From: Piscinibacter lacus
GTDB lineage: Bacteria; Pseudomonadota; Gammaproteobacteria; Burkholderiales; Burkholderiaceae_C
DNA length: 64,000 nucleotides
Direction: 5' to 3'
Assembly (NCBI RefSeq): GCF_016735685.1
Contig: NZ_JAERRA010000001.1
Span: forward strand, 496,001-560,000
A program made the translations under genes and the position numbers. The notes under the pieces are model-generated. The model worked only from the letters and a program-made list of their open reading frames with translations, made no database searches and was not told the origin of the DNA. Shown piece by piece: positions 11,145 to 19,679 of this stretch (the stretch's first letter is position 1; every line of letters begins with the position of its first letter).

Positions 11145-13724
11145 GTGCGCGCTGCCCGCTCTGCCCTCACCCTGCCCCGGCCCGCCGGCCTGCCCGGCCC
11201 GGCGGCCCGGCTGTCCCTGCCCTACCTGCTGGCCGGCCTGATGCTGGCCGGCTCGGCCGAGGCCGGCCAGGGCGCGTCCGGTAAGCGCGGGGCCGCTTCC
11301 CAGGCAGGCAAGGTGACGGGCGGCAGCGGCCTCTGCCCGGCGCCTGCCGGCTGGGGCGCCGGGGCCGAGCTGGGCGCCCTGCTGCCAGCCGAGCCGGGCC
11401 AGTCGGCTTCGCGCAACCGGCTGGAAGGCCGCCTGGCGGCGGGCCGTGAGGCCGAGCTGCCGGTCAGCGTCGAAGCCGAACGGCTCAGCGGCACGCCGGG
11501 CGTCGATTCCCTGGCCGAAGGCCATGCGGTGCTCAGCCGCGGCCCGGTCACCTTGCGGGCCGACCGGATCGGCTACAAGCCGCCGGAGGACCTGGCCGAG
11601 GCCGAGGGCGAGGTGGTCATCACCCGCGATGGCAATGTCTTCCGCGGCAAGTCCCTGTCGCTCAGGCTGGGCCGCTACGAGGGCGAGTTCGTCGAGCCGA
11701 GCTACTTCTTCGCCCGCACGCAGGCCGGCGGCTCGGCGGCGCGCTTCGAGTTCCTTGGCGAGAACCGCGGCCGCGCGACCGATGCCAGCTACAGCAGTTG
11801 CCCGCCGTCCGCGCAGGACTGGGTGCTGCGCAGCGACCGCGTGACCCTGGACTTCGCAGCCAACGAGGGCGTGGCCGAAGGCGCGGTGCTGCGCTTCCTG
11901 GGCGTGCCCATCCTGGCCGCGCCCAAGCTCAGCTTTCCGCTGACCGAGGCGCGCAAGTCCGGCTGGCTGCCGCCCAACATCAACCTCGACAACAAGAGCG
12001 GTCTCGATGTCGCGGTGCCCTACTACTGGAACATCGCGCCCGACCGCGATGCCACGATCACCCCGCGCGTCTACAGCCGCCGCGGCGCCGGCGCGACCGG
12101 CGAGTACCGCTACCTGAGCGCCAGCGACCGCGGCTCGCTCGAAGCCACCGCCCTGCCCGACGACCGGGTGGCCGGCCGCGACCGCTGGGCCCTGAACCTG
12201 CGCCACGAGGGCGGGCTGGGCGCGCGGGCGCCTGTCTACCGCCAGGATGGCTCGGCCCTGCTGGACTACCGTTTCTCGATGCAGCGGGTCTCGGACGACG
12301 ATTACTGGAAGGACTTCCCGCGCGGCGTGCCCAGCCTCACCCCGCGCCTGCTGCCGACGAATCTGCAAGCCGAGCACCGTCGCGCGGCCGACTGGGGCCT
12401 GACCACCGCCTACGCCCGCGTGCAGCGCTACCAGGTGCTGCAGGACGCCGACCTGACGGCCCGCATCCTCGCCCCCTACCGCCGCGAGCCGCAGATCGGC
12501 CTGCGCCAGATCGGCGCGGCGCGCGGCTTCGAGTGGCGCTGGGAGACCGAGGCCAACCGCTTCAGCCACGAGGACCGCAGCCTCGTCGCCGGCAACCGCG
12601 TGCACCTGCTGGGCAGCATCGCGCGGCCGATCCGGCCGCTGGGCGCCAGCGGCTGGACGGTGACGCCGCGGCTCTCGCTCAACAGCGCCAGCTACGACCT
12701 CGACGAGCCGCTGGCCAACGGGCGCAAGCGCCTCTCGCGCACCCTGCCCACCGTTTCGCTCGACAGCGCCTGGGTCTTCGAGCGCGAGGCCAGCTACTTC
12801 GGCCGGCGCTTCACGCAGACGCTGGAGCCGCGCTTGCTCTATGTCCACACGCCCTTCCGGCGCCAGGACCAACTGCCCAACTTCGACAGCGCGGCCAACG
12901 ACTTCAACATCACCTCCATCTTTGCCGAGAACGCCTTCTCCGGCATCGACCGGGTGAGCGATGCCAACCAGCTCACCGCCGGCGTGACGAGCCGCTTCCT
13001 CGACCCCTCCACCGGCGCCGAGGTCCTGCGCCTGGGCGTGGTGCAGCGCGTGCTCTTCGACGACCAGCGGGTCACGCCCGACGGCCCGCCCATCACCCAG
13101 CGCCTGTCCGACCTGCTGCTGCTGGGCAGCACCAACCTCATCCCGCGCTGGTGGCTGGACGGCAACCTCCAGTACAGCCCGCAGACCGACCGCATCCAGC
13201 GCCAGGTGCTGGGCGTGCGCTATTCGCCGGGCCCGCTGCGGACGATCAATGCCGCCTACCGCTTCACCCGCGAGGCCACCGACCAGCTTGAAGTCGGCTG
13301 GCAGTGGCCCCTGAATGCCCATGGGCGCGAGCATGCCCAGACCCTGCTCGACCGCGAGCAGGATGCCGCCGCCCGCGGCGACCCGGTGAGCCTCTCGCGC
13401 TTCGGCGCGGGTGGCAGCGCCCTGGGCTGCGCGGGCGCCTGGTACACCGTCGGCAACCTCAAGTACAGCCGCCGCGACGACCGGGTGACCGATGCCATCG
13501 TCGGCTTCGAGTACGACTCGGGCTGCTGGATCGCCCGCATCGTCGCCGAGCGCCTGTCCACCGGCCGCAGCGAGGCCACCACCCGCCTGCTGCTGCAACT
13601 GGAGCTGGTCGGCCTGTCGCGCCTGGGCTCCAACCCGCTGGGCGTGCTGCGCGACAACATTCCCGGCTACCGCCCGCTGCGCGACGAAGGCGCCGCCATC
13701 GGCAGCCTGCCGCTCACGCAATGA
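11145..13724 (+). CDS. lptD: LPS-assembly outer-membrane protein LptD
   Basis: LptD with LptE inserts lipopolysaccharide into the outer leaflet of the outer membrane. The 859-residue protein has a signal peptide (LPYLLAGLMLAGSAEA), a periplasmic OstA/jellyroll domain (about residues 100-250) and a large beta-barrel domain. Two N-terminal cysteines (GLCPAPAG and YSSCPPSA) and two C-terminal ones (ALGCAGAW and DSGCWIAR) match the disulfide pattern needed for LptD maturation; the C-terminal pair is spread out and not adjacent as in E. coli. The start is GTG 11145. The stop overlaps the surA ATG (ATGA), and surA assists LptD folding. Confidence 0.95.
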   Translation: MRAARSALTLPRPAGLPGPAARLSLPYLLAGLMLAGSAEAGQGASGKRGAASQAGKVTGGSGLCPAPAGWGAGAELGALLPAEPGQSASRNRLEGRLAAGREAELPVSVEAERLSGTPGVDSLAEGHAVLSRGPVTLRADRIGYKPPEDLAEAEGEVVITRDGNVFRGKSLSLRLGRYEGEFVEPSYFFARTQAGGSAARFEFLGENRGRATDASYSSCPPSAQDWVLRSDRVTLDFAANEGVAEGAVLRFLGVPILAAPKLSFPLTEARKSGWLPPNINLDNKSGLDVAVPYYWNIAPDRDATITPRVYSRRGAGATGEYRYLSASDRGSLEATALPDDRVAGRDRWALNLRHEGGLGARAPVYRQDGSALLDYRFSMQRVSDDDYWKDFPRGVPSLTPRLLPTNLQAEHRRAADWGLTTAYARVQRYQVLQDADLTARILAPYRREPQIGLRQIGAARGFEWRWETEANRFSHEDRSLVAGNRVHLLGSIARPIRPLGASGWTVTPRLSLNSASYDLDEPLANGRKRLSRTLPTVSLDSAWVFEREASYFGRRFTQTLEPRLLYVHTPFRRQDQLPNFDSAANDFNITSIFAENAFSGIDRVSDANQLTAGVTSRFLDPSTGAEVLRLGVVQRVLFDDQRVTPDGPPITQRLSDLLLLGSTNLIPRWWLDGNLQYSPQTDRIQRQVLGVRYSPGPLRTINAAYRFTREATDQLEVGWQWPLNAHGREHAQTLLDREQDAAARGDPVSLSRFGAGGSALGCAGAWYTVGNLKYSRRDDRVTDAIVGFEYDSGCWIARIVAERLSTGRSEATTRLLLQLELVGLSRLGSNPLGVLRDNIPGYRPLRDEGAAIGSLPLTQ

Positions 13725-15061
13725 CCCCCTCTGCCCTGCTGCCCGCCGTGTCCATCCTCCGCCTTCTCCCCCTGCGCGCCCTGGGGCGCGCCTGCGCCGG
13801 TGGCGCACTCCTGATCGCCGCCCTGGCCCAGGCCCAGCCGGCCAGCCAGATCAGCGACTACATCGTGGCCGTGGTCGGCCGCGAGCTGGTCACGCATGCC
13901 GAGGTGCAGCGCCGCGTCCTCGCCCTGGAACGCGAGGCCCAGCGCAACGGCCAGCGCCTGCCGCCGGCCGAGGACCTGCGCAGCCAGGTGCTGGAGCAGA
14001 TGATCATGGAGCGCGCCCAGCTCGCCCATGCGCGCGAGAGCGGCGTGCGCATCAGCGACGAGGAGCTGGACCGCGCCGTGGCCAATATCGCGGCCTCCAA
14101 CCGCATGACGCCGCAGCAGTTGCGCGAGCGCCTTCAGCAGGAAGGCACCGACCCGGCCCGCTTCCGCAGCCAGATCCGCGATCAGATGCTGGTCGAGCGC
14201 GTGCGCGAGCGCGAGGTGCAGGGCCGCATCCGCGTCACCGACGCCGAGATCGACCGCTACCTCGAACAACGCCAGGCCGAATCGGTGCCGGAGTACCACA
14301 TCGCGCAGATCCTGGTTCCGGTGCCCGAAGGCGCGTCCGAGGCCGAGGCGAGCCAGCGCCGCGTGATCGCCGAGCGAGCCCTGGCCCGCGCCAAGGCCGG
14401 CGAGCCCTTCGCCGCCCTGGTCGACGAGTACTCCGCCGGCAGCAAGGCCGACGGCGGCTCGCTGGGCGGCCTGCGCACGGCCGACCGCCTGCCCGACCTC
14501 TTCGTCGAAGCCGTCAAGCCCCTGCGGGCGGGCGAGCTGGCCCCTGCGGTGCTGCGCTCCGGCGCCGGCTTCCATGTGCTCAAGCTGGTCGAGCGCAGCG
14601 AGGGCGGCCTGAATGTGCAGCAGAGTCATGCCCGCCACATCCTGCTGCGCACCAGCCCGCAGCTCGGTCGCGACAAGGTCGTGGCCCGCCTGCGTGAGCT
14701 GAAGGCCCAGATCGAATCGGGCCGCCTGCCCTTCGCCCAGGCGGCGCGCGAGGTGTCCGAGGACGGCAGCGCGCCGCAGGGCGGCGACCTGGGCTGGGCC
14801 TCGCCCGGCCAGTTCGTGCCCGAGTTCGAGCAGGTCCTGGACCGCCTGCCGATCGGCGTCGTCTCCGAGCCGGTGGTCTCGCGTTTCGGCGTGCACCTCA
14901 TCGAGGTGACCGAGCGCCGCCGCGTGCCGGTCGACCGCCGCCAGTTGCGCGAGGCCGCCCGCAATGCCGCGCGCGAGCAGAAGTACGAGCCGGCCTACGA
15001 GGAATGGTCGCGCGACATCCGCGCCCGCGCCTATGTCGAGATGCGCGAGCCGCCGCGCTGA
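13721..15061 (+). CDS. surA: Periplasmic chaperone / PPIase SurA
   Basis: SurA is the periplasmic chaperone for outer-membrane beta-barrels, including LptD. The 446-residue product has a signal peptide ending near [10 protein letters not shown], an N-terminal chaperone module (SurA_N), and two parvulin-type PPIase domains: the first around [11 protein letters not shown] to HVLKLVERS, the second around [11 protein letters not shown] to [14 protein letters not shown] 13721 overlaps the lptD stop by 4 bp, implying translational coupling. In many proteobacteria pdxA lies between surA and rsmA; here it is missing and rsmA follows after 17 bp. Confidence 0.95.
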   Translation: MTPSALLPAVSILRLLPLRALGRACAGGALLIAALAQAQPASQISDYIVAVVGRELVTHAEVQRRVLALEREAQRNGQRLPPAEDLRSQVLEQMIMERAQLAHARESGVRISDEELDRAVANIAASNRMTPQQLRERLQQEGTDPARFRSQIRDQMLVERVREREVQGRIRVTDAEIDRYLEQRQAESVPEYHIAQILVPVPEGASEAEASQRRVIAERALARAKAGEPFAALVDEYSAGSKADGGSLGGLRTADRLPDLFVEAVKPLRAGELAPAVLRSGAGFHVLKLVERSEGGLNVQQSHARHILLRTSPQLGRDKVVARLRELKAQIESGRLPFAQAAREVSEDGSAPQGGDLGWASPGQFVPEFEQVLDRLPIGVVSEPVVSRFGVHLIEVTERRRVPVDRRQLREAARNAAREQKYEPAYEEWSRDIRARAYVEMREPPR

Positions 15062-15078
15062 GGCCGCCCGCCGTCCCG

Positions 15079-15843
15079 ATGAAGCACATCCCGCGCAAGC
15101 GTTTCGGCCAGCATTTCCTCGCCGACTTCGGCGTGCTCCACGCCCTTGTGGACGCCATCGACCCGCAGCCCGGCGAACACCTGGTCGAGATCGGCCCGGG
15201 CCTGGGCGCGATGACCGATCCGCTTGTCGCGCGCTGCGGCCGGCTGACCGTGATCGAGCTGGACCGCGACCTGGCCGCCCGCCTGCGTCGCCGGCCCGAG
15301 CTGGAGGTGGTCGAGTCCGATGTGCTCAAGGTCGATGTCGCCGCCCTGGCCGCCGGGCGCAAGCTGCGCATCGTCGGCAACCTGCCCTACAACATCTCCA
15401 CGCCCATCCTCTTCCACTTGCTGGAGGCGGTCGAGGTCGTCGTCGACCAGCACTTCATGCTGCAAAAGGAGGTGGTCGACCGCATGGCCGCCGCCCCCGG
15501 CGGCAAGGACTACGGCCGCCTCAGCGTGATGCTGCAGTGGCGCTACGCGATCGAATCGGTGCTGGACGTGCCGCCCGAGGCCTTCGATCCGCCGCCGCGG
15601 GTCGATTCGGCCGTGGTCCGCATGCAGCCGCTGCCGGCGCCGGCCGGAGTGGACGCCGCACGGCTGGGCGCCCTGGTCACCGCGGCCTTCTCGCAGCGCC
15701 GCAAGCTGCTGCGCCACAGCCTGGGCCGCTGGCTGGAGACCCAGGCCTACGCGGGCGACTTCGACCTGCAGCGCCGCGCCGAGGAGGTGCCAGTGGCCGA
15801 GTTCCTCGCCCTGGCCGCCGCCCTGCCGCCCGTCGCGGCCTGA
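15079..15843 (+). CDS. rsmA: 16S rRNA dimethyladenosine transferase RsmA (KsgA)
   Basis: RsmA dimethylates A1518 and A1519 of 16S rRNA, a late checkpoint of small-subunit assembly. The 254-residue protein begins [11 protein letters not shown], the typical family N-terminus, and carries the SAM-binding [12 protein letters not shown], the Asp/Glu loop VIELDRDL and the catalytic NLPYNIS motif. The start ATG 15079 (MKHIPRKRF) was chosen over an open upstream extension. It is the last gene of the lptD-surA-rsmA unit. Confidence 0.96.
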   Translation: MKHIPRKRFGQHFLADFGVLHALVDAIDPQPGEHLVEIGPGLGAMTDPLVARCGRLTVIELDRDLAARLRRRPELEVVESDVLKVDVAALAAGRKLRIVGNLPYNISTPILFHLLEAVEVVVDQHFMLQKEVVDRMAAAPGGKDYGRLSVMLQWRYAIESVLDVPPEAFDPPPRVDSAVVRMQPLPAPAGVDAARLGALVTAAFSQRRKLLRHSLGRWLETQAYAGDFDLQRRAEEVPVAEFLALAAALPPVAA

Positions 15844-15872
15844 AAACGCCGACGGGCCCCGCAGGGCCCGTC
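15843..15872 (-). terminator. Intrinsic terminator downstream of the barstar gene
   Basis: A perfect 9-bp stem GACGGGCCC / GGGCCCGTC (15851-15859 and 15864-15872) with loop CGCA is followed, on the minus strand, by GGCGTTTT; the T-run (15846-15843) overlaps the rsmA stop codon. There is no T-run on the plus-strand side, so it serves the minus-strand barstar/ribonuclease unit. Confidence 0.65.
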
Positions 15873-15920
15873 AGATCGGGTGGCGCAGCCGTCCGCGCAA
15901 GGAGGCGGCGGGCCGAGCCC

Positions 15921-16481
15921 TCAGGCCGCGTCCAGCCAGCAGGCGGTGTCGAAGGCGCTGCTCATCAGCGGCATGTTCGTGCCGAAGTTGCTGGCATTCG
16001 ACTTGGCCGGGGCCTTGGCCGGCTTGGCTTCGGGGGCGGGCAGCTCGATGGCACGCTCGCCGGCCACGCCGGTGTCCTGGCGGGTGACCGCGAAGGAGTA
16101 GAAGCAGCGGAAGGCGATCTTGCGCTCGGCCCAGAAGTCAGCGGCCTCGCGGAAGACATCGAGCAGTTGCTCGCGCGCCTCGCGGTCGAAGCGGGCATGG
16201 TCGGGGAGCTGGTCGAGCACGACGACGAAGCCCGGCTGCACGCCGGCCTTGTGCACGATGTCGGTCATGCAGTCGTAGAGCGCGTCCAGGTTCTTGCCGA
16301 AATGCAGCGGGAAGAAGAAGGATGTGGCCAGCGTCTCCAGCACCTCCTGCTTGCTCTGGGCCTGCGCGAGGTTGGCATAGAGGAAGTGCTGGCCCAGGTC
16401 CTGGGCAGCCTGCATCAGCTCGTCCACGCGGAAGGCGCGGATCGCCTGGACGATATTGGGTCGGACGGTTTGCAAGAGCAT
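15921..16481 (-). CDS. Barstar-family ribonuclease inhibitor
   Basis: The 186-residue cytoplasmic protein has a barstar domain at about residues 25-145: VDELMQAAQDLG, then FFFPLHFGKNLDALYDCMTD, the region that in barstar plugs the RNase active site, and GFVVVLDQLPDH. A Pro/Ala/Lys-rich tail of about 45 residues follows and ends DTACWLDAA; it is longer than classical barstar (about 90 residues). ATG 16481 is preceded by a purine-rich GAGGGGGAA stretch. The gene lies 37 bp after an exported barnase/T1-type ribonuclease on the same strand, so the two form a toxin and inhibitor pair; the inhibitor protects the producer before export. Confidence 0.88.
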   Translation of the reverse strand: MLLQTVRPNIVQAIRAFRVDELMQAAQDLGQHFLYANLAQAQSKQEVLETLATSFFFPLHFGKNLDALYDCMTDIVHKAGVQPGFVVVLDQLPDHARFDREAREQLLDVFREAADFWAERKIAFRCFYSFAVTRQDTGVAGERAIELPAPEAKPAKAPAKSNASNFGTNMPLMSSAFDTACWLDAA

Positions 16482-16518
16482 GGTCACGTTCCCCCTCGGT
16501 GGCGGCAGATGCCTGGTT

Positions 16519-16980
16519 TCACTGCGCGACGAGGCGGAAGCTCGCGTAGTGATCATCGGTGTAGTAGCAGGCCTCGGGCTGCGTGGGCGGGCGCCCGCCG
16601 CAGACGAAGCGCCGGGCGCCCCGATTGCGGGCCCCCGGGGTGCGTACCGTGTATTCGCGATAGTGACCGCGCGGGCGGTCCGGCAGCAGGCGCTCGCGGT
16701 TGCCGAAGACGCTGCCGTCCTTGTCGTAGGGGAAAGGTCCGCCGGCCAGGATCAGCCGGTGGGTCTGGCGCGCCTCGGGCGGAAGCTGGGCCAGCGAGAC
16801 CGTGGCGGCCTGGGCCGGCTGGGTCGTCGCGGGAGCGTCCGAGCGGCCGAGGGCCGCCGGTCCGGAGAGGCCGCCCCACAGGGCGCCTGCGCCGATCGCC
16901 AAGGTCGCTGCGACGCGCATCCAGCCGCCAAGGCGGGTGGAGCGACCGGAACGACGGCCGGATGGGCCGGAGATCAGCAC
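16519..16980 (-). CDS. Exported guanyl-specific ribonuclease (barnase/RNase Sa type)
   Basis: The 153-residue protein has an N-terminal signal-like stretch (MRVAATLAIGAGALWGGLSG) and a microbial ribonuclease domain over about residues 70-150: GGPFPYDKDGSVFGNRERLLP, then YREYTVRTPG with the catalytic base Glu, RRFVCGG with the catalytic Arg, and YYTDDHYASFRLV with the catalytic His. The enzyme should cleave RNA after guanosine. The start is GTG 16980; ATG 16920 gives a more compact signal peptide and is an alternative. Two cysteines (FVCGG and EACYY) could form a disulfide outside the cytoplasm. Confidence 0.87.
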   Translation of the reverse strand: MLISGPSGRRSGRSTRLGGWMRVAATLAIGAGALWGGLSGPAALGRSDAPATTQPAQAATVSLAQLPPEARQTHRLILAGGPFPYDKDGSVFGNRERLLPDRPRGHYREYTVRTPGARNRGARRFVCGGRPPTQPEACYYTDDHYASFRLVAQ

Positions 16981-17137
16981 GGGTTATCCCTGAGAACGGA
17001 AGGCGCGCATGGTATCGAATCGGCCCCAAAAGCTCAAGTGAGCTGCAACAAATGGAGGCAGTCCGGCAAGGCCATTGGCAGCGGCCCGGGGCTTGTCGCG
17101 ACCGTCCCGCCCTCCCGGGCGGCAAGGTCGGCAGGCT

Positions 17138-19435
17138 TCAACGTGCCGCGTTCGCGTCGGCCACGGTCAGGGCCGTCATGTTGACGATGCGCCGCACGGT
17201 GGCCGAAGGGGTCAGCACATGCACCGGCTTGGCCGCGCCCAGCAGCACCGGGCCGACGGCGATGCCGCCGCCTGCGGCCGACTTGAGCAAGTTGTAGCTG
17301 ATGTTGGCCGCGTCGATGTTGGGCAGCACCAGCAGGTTGGCTTCGCCGCTCAGCGTGCTGTCGGGAATCAGTTCGTCGCGGCAGCCGGGGTCGAGTGCTG
17401 CATCGCCGTGCATCTCGCCGTCGATTTCCAGCCAGGGGGCGCGGGCCCGCACCCGGGCGAGCGTCTCGCGCATCTTGATGGCCGAGGGCGCATTGCTGGA
17501 GCCGAAGTTCGAATGGCTCAGCAGCGCCGCCTTGGGCTTGACGCCGAAGCGCAGCATCTCCTCGGCCGCCATGATGGTGATCTCGGTCAGTTCCGCGGCC
17601 GTGGGGTCGAGGTTGACATGGGTGTCGACCAGGAAGACCTGGCGGCCCGGCAGGATCAGCGCGTTCATGCAGGCATAGGTGTTCACGCCCGCGCGCCGGC
17701 CGATCACCTGGTCGATGAAGCGCAGGTGCATGGCGGTGCTGCCCCAGGTGCCGCAGATCATCCCGTCGACCTCGCCCTTGTGCAGCAGCATGCAGCCGAT
17801 CAGGGTCAGGCGGCGGCGCATCTCGATCTTGGCAAGCTGGGCGGTCACGCCCTGGCGCGCCTGCATGCGGTGGTAGGTCTGCCAGTAGTCGCGGAAGCGC
17901 TCGTCGTGCTCGGTGTTGACCACGTCGTAGTCGCGGTCGGCTTCCAGCCGCAGGCCGAAGCGCTCGATGCGCTGGGCGATCACCGTCGGCCGGCCGATCA
18001 GGGTGGGCCGGGCCAGGCCCTCGTCCACCACCACCTGGGCGGCGCGCAGGATGCGCTCCTCCTCGCCCTCGGCATAGGCCACGCGCTTGTGCTGCGCGCG
18101 CTTGGCCAGGTTGAAGATCGGCTTCATCGCCGTGCCGGAGGCGTAGACGAAGGTCTGGAGCTTCTCGCGGTAGGCGTCCAGGTCGGCGATCGGCCGGGCC
18201 GCCACGCCGCTGTCGGCCGCGGCCTGGGCGACGGCCGGCGCGATCTTCATCATCAGCCGCGGGTCGAAGGGCTTGGGGATGAGGTACTCGGGCCCGAAGC
18301 TCAGGTTGGCGCCGGCATAGGCCGCGGCCACCACCTCGCTCTGCTCGGCCTGGGCCAGCTCGGCGATGGCGTGGACTGCGGCGATCTCCATCTCCACCGT
18401 GATCGTCGTCGCGCCGCTGTCGAGCGCGCCGCGGAAGATGTAGGGGAAGCACAGGACGTTGTTGACCTGGTTCGGGTAATCGGTGCGGCCGGTGGCCATC
18501 ACCGCATCGTCGCGAACTGCCTTCACGTCCTCGGGCTGGATTTCGGGGTTGGGGTTGGCCAGGGCGAAGATCAGCGGCTTGGCGGCCATCTTGGCGACCA
18601 TGTCCTGCTTGAGCACGCCGCCGGCGGACAGGCCCAGGAAGATGTCGGCGCCCTCGATCACCTCGCCCAGGGTGCGCTGCGCGGTCGGCTGCGCGAACTC
18701 GGCCTTGTCCGGGTCCATCAGCTCGGTGCGGCCCTCGAACACCACGCCCTTCAGGTCGGTCACCCAGATGTTCTCGCGCGGCATGCCCAGCTTGACCAGC
18801 AGGTTCAGGCAGGCCAGGGCCGCCGCGCCGGCGCCCGAGGCGACCAGCTTGACCTTGCGGATGTCCTTGCCGACGACCTTCAGGCCGTTGATCATCGCCG
18901 CGCCCACGACGATGGCGGTGCCGTGCTGGTCGTCGTGAAAGACCGGGATCTTCATCCGCTCGCGCAGCTTGCGCTCGACGTAGAAGCAGTCCGGGGCCTT
19001 GATGTCTTCCAGGTTGATGCCGCCGAAGGTCGGCTCCAGCGCGGCGATCGCGTCGACCAGCTTGTCGAGGTTGTTCTCGGCCAGCTCCAGGTCGAAGACA
19101 TCGATGCCGGCGAACTTCTTGAACAGGACGGCCTTGCCCTCCATCACCGGCTTGGCCGCCAGCGGGCCGATGTCGCCCAGGCCCAGCACGGCCGTGCCGT
19201 TGGTGACCACGGCCACCAGGTTGCCGCGCGCCGTGTAGCGGTAGGCGGTGGCCGGGTCGGCGGCGATTTCCTCGCAGGCGAAGGCCACGCCCGGCGAGTA
19301 GGCCAGCGCCAGGTCGCGCTGGTTGACCAACTGCTTGGTGGCGGCGATGGCGAGCTTGCCGGGGATCGGGAACTCGTGGTATTCGAGCGCGGCCTGGCGC
19401 AGCGAGTCGCGCTTTTCGTCTTGGGGGCTGGACAT
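17138..19435 (-). CDS. maeB: NADP-dependent malic enzyme, MaeB type
   Basis: This converts malate to pyruvate and CO2 with NADP, supplying NADPH and feeding gluconeogenesis on C4-dicarboxylates. The 765-residue protein has the long MaeB architecture: malic enzyme N-terminal domain (about 15-150, with [14 protein letters not shown]), NAD(P)-binding domain (about 160-400, with FHDDQHGTA and [13 protein letters not shown]) and a C-terminal phosphate-acetyltransferase-like domain (about 430-765, with [15 protein letters not shown]) that is thought to be regulatory, binding acetyl-CoA. ATG 19435 is preceded by GGAGA. It is divergent, across 244 bp, from a DctS/DctR-like two-component system. Confidence 0.95.
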   Translation of the reverse strand: MSSPQDEKRDSLRQAALEYHEFPIPGKLAIAATKQLVNQRDLALAYSPGVAFACEEIAADPATAYRYTARGNLVAVVTNGTAVLGLGDIGPLAAKPVMEGKAVLFKKFAGIDVFDLELAENNLDKLVDAIAALEPTFGGINLEDIKAPDCFYVERKLRERMKIPVFHDDQHGTAIVVGAAMINGLKVVGKDIRKVKLVASGAGAAALACLNLLVKLGMPRENIWVTDLKGVVFEGRTELMDPDKAEFAQPTAQRTLGEVIEGADIFLGLSAGGVLKQDMVAKMAAKPLIFALANPNPEIQPEDVKAVRDDAVMATGRTDYPNQVNNVLCFPYIFRGALDSGATTITVEMEIAAVHAIAELAQAEQSEVVAAAYAGANLSFGPEYLIPKPFDPRLMMKIAPAVAQAAADSGVAARPIADLDAYREKLQTFVYASGTAMKPIFNLAKRAQHKRVAYAEGEEERILRAAQVVVDEGLARPTLIGRPTVIAQRIERFGLRLEADRDYDVVNTEHDERFRDYWQTYHRMQARQGVTAQLAKIEMRRRLTLIGCMLLHKGEVDGMICGTWGSTAMHLRFIDQVIGRRAGVNTYACMNALILPGRQVFLVDTHVNLDPTAAELTEITIMAAEEMLRFGVKPKAALLSHSNFGSSNAPSAIKMRETLARVRARAPWLEIDGEMHGDAALDPGCRDELIPDSTLSGEANLLVLPNIDAANISYNLLKSAAGGGIAVGPVLLGAAKPVHVLTPSATVRRIVNMTALTVADANAAR

Positions 19436-19679
19436 GAAGGTCTCCGGTCGGGATCGCGCAGGCAGGCGGGCGGCGGCTGGATCGGGCCGCGGTGCCCGCG
19501 GCCTCGTCGAGCGGCTCGATGGATCGCGGGCCGGCGAGGCCGGGATTGTCCGCCCAGGCCGCCGAGGCCGGCGCCGGGTGGGCTGCGCCCCCGCAGTGTT
19601 CCCCGCCGCGGGGTGCGGGCTCATGCGCGAAACTGCGTAGCACTTTTGCGCTGGGCGTCCGAATACTGGGGCCTCGACC

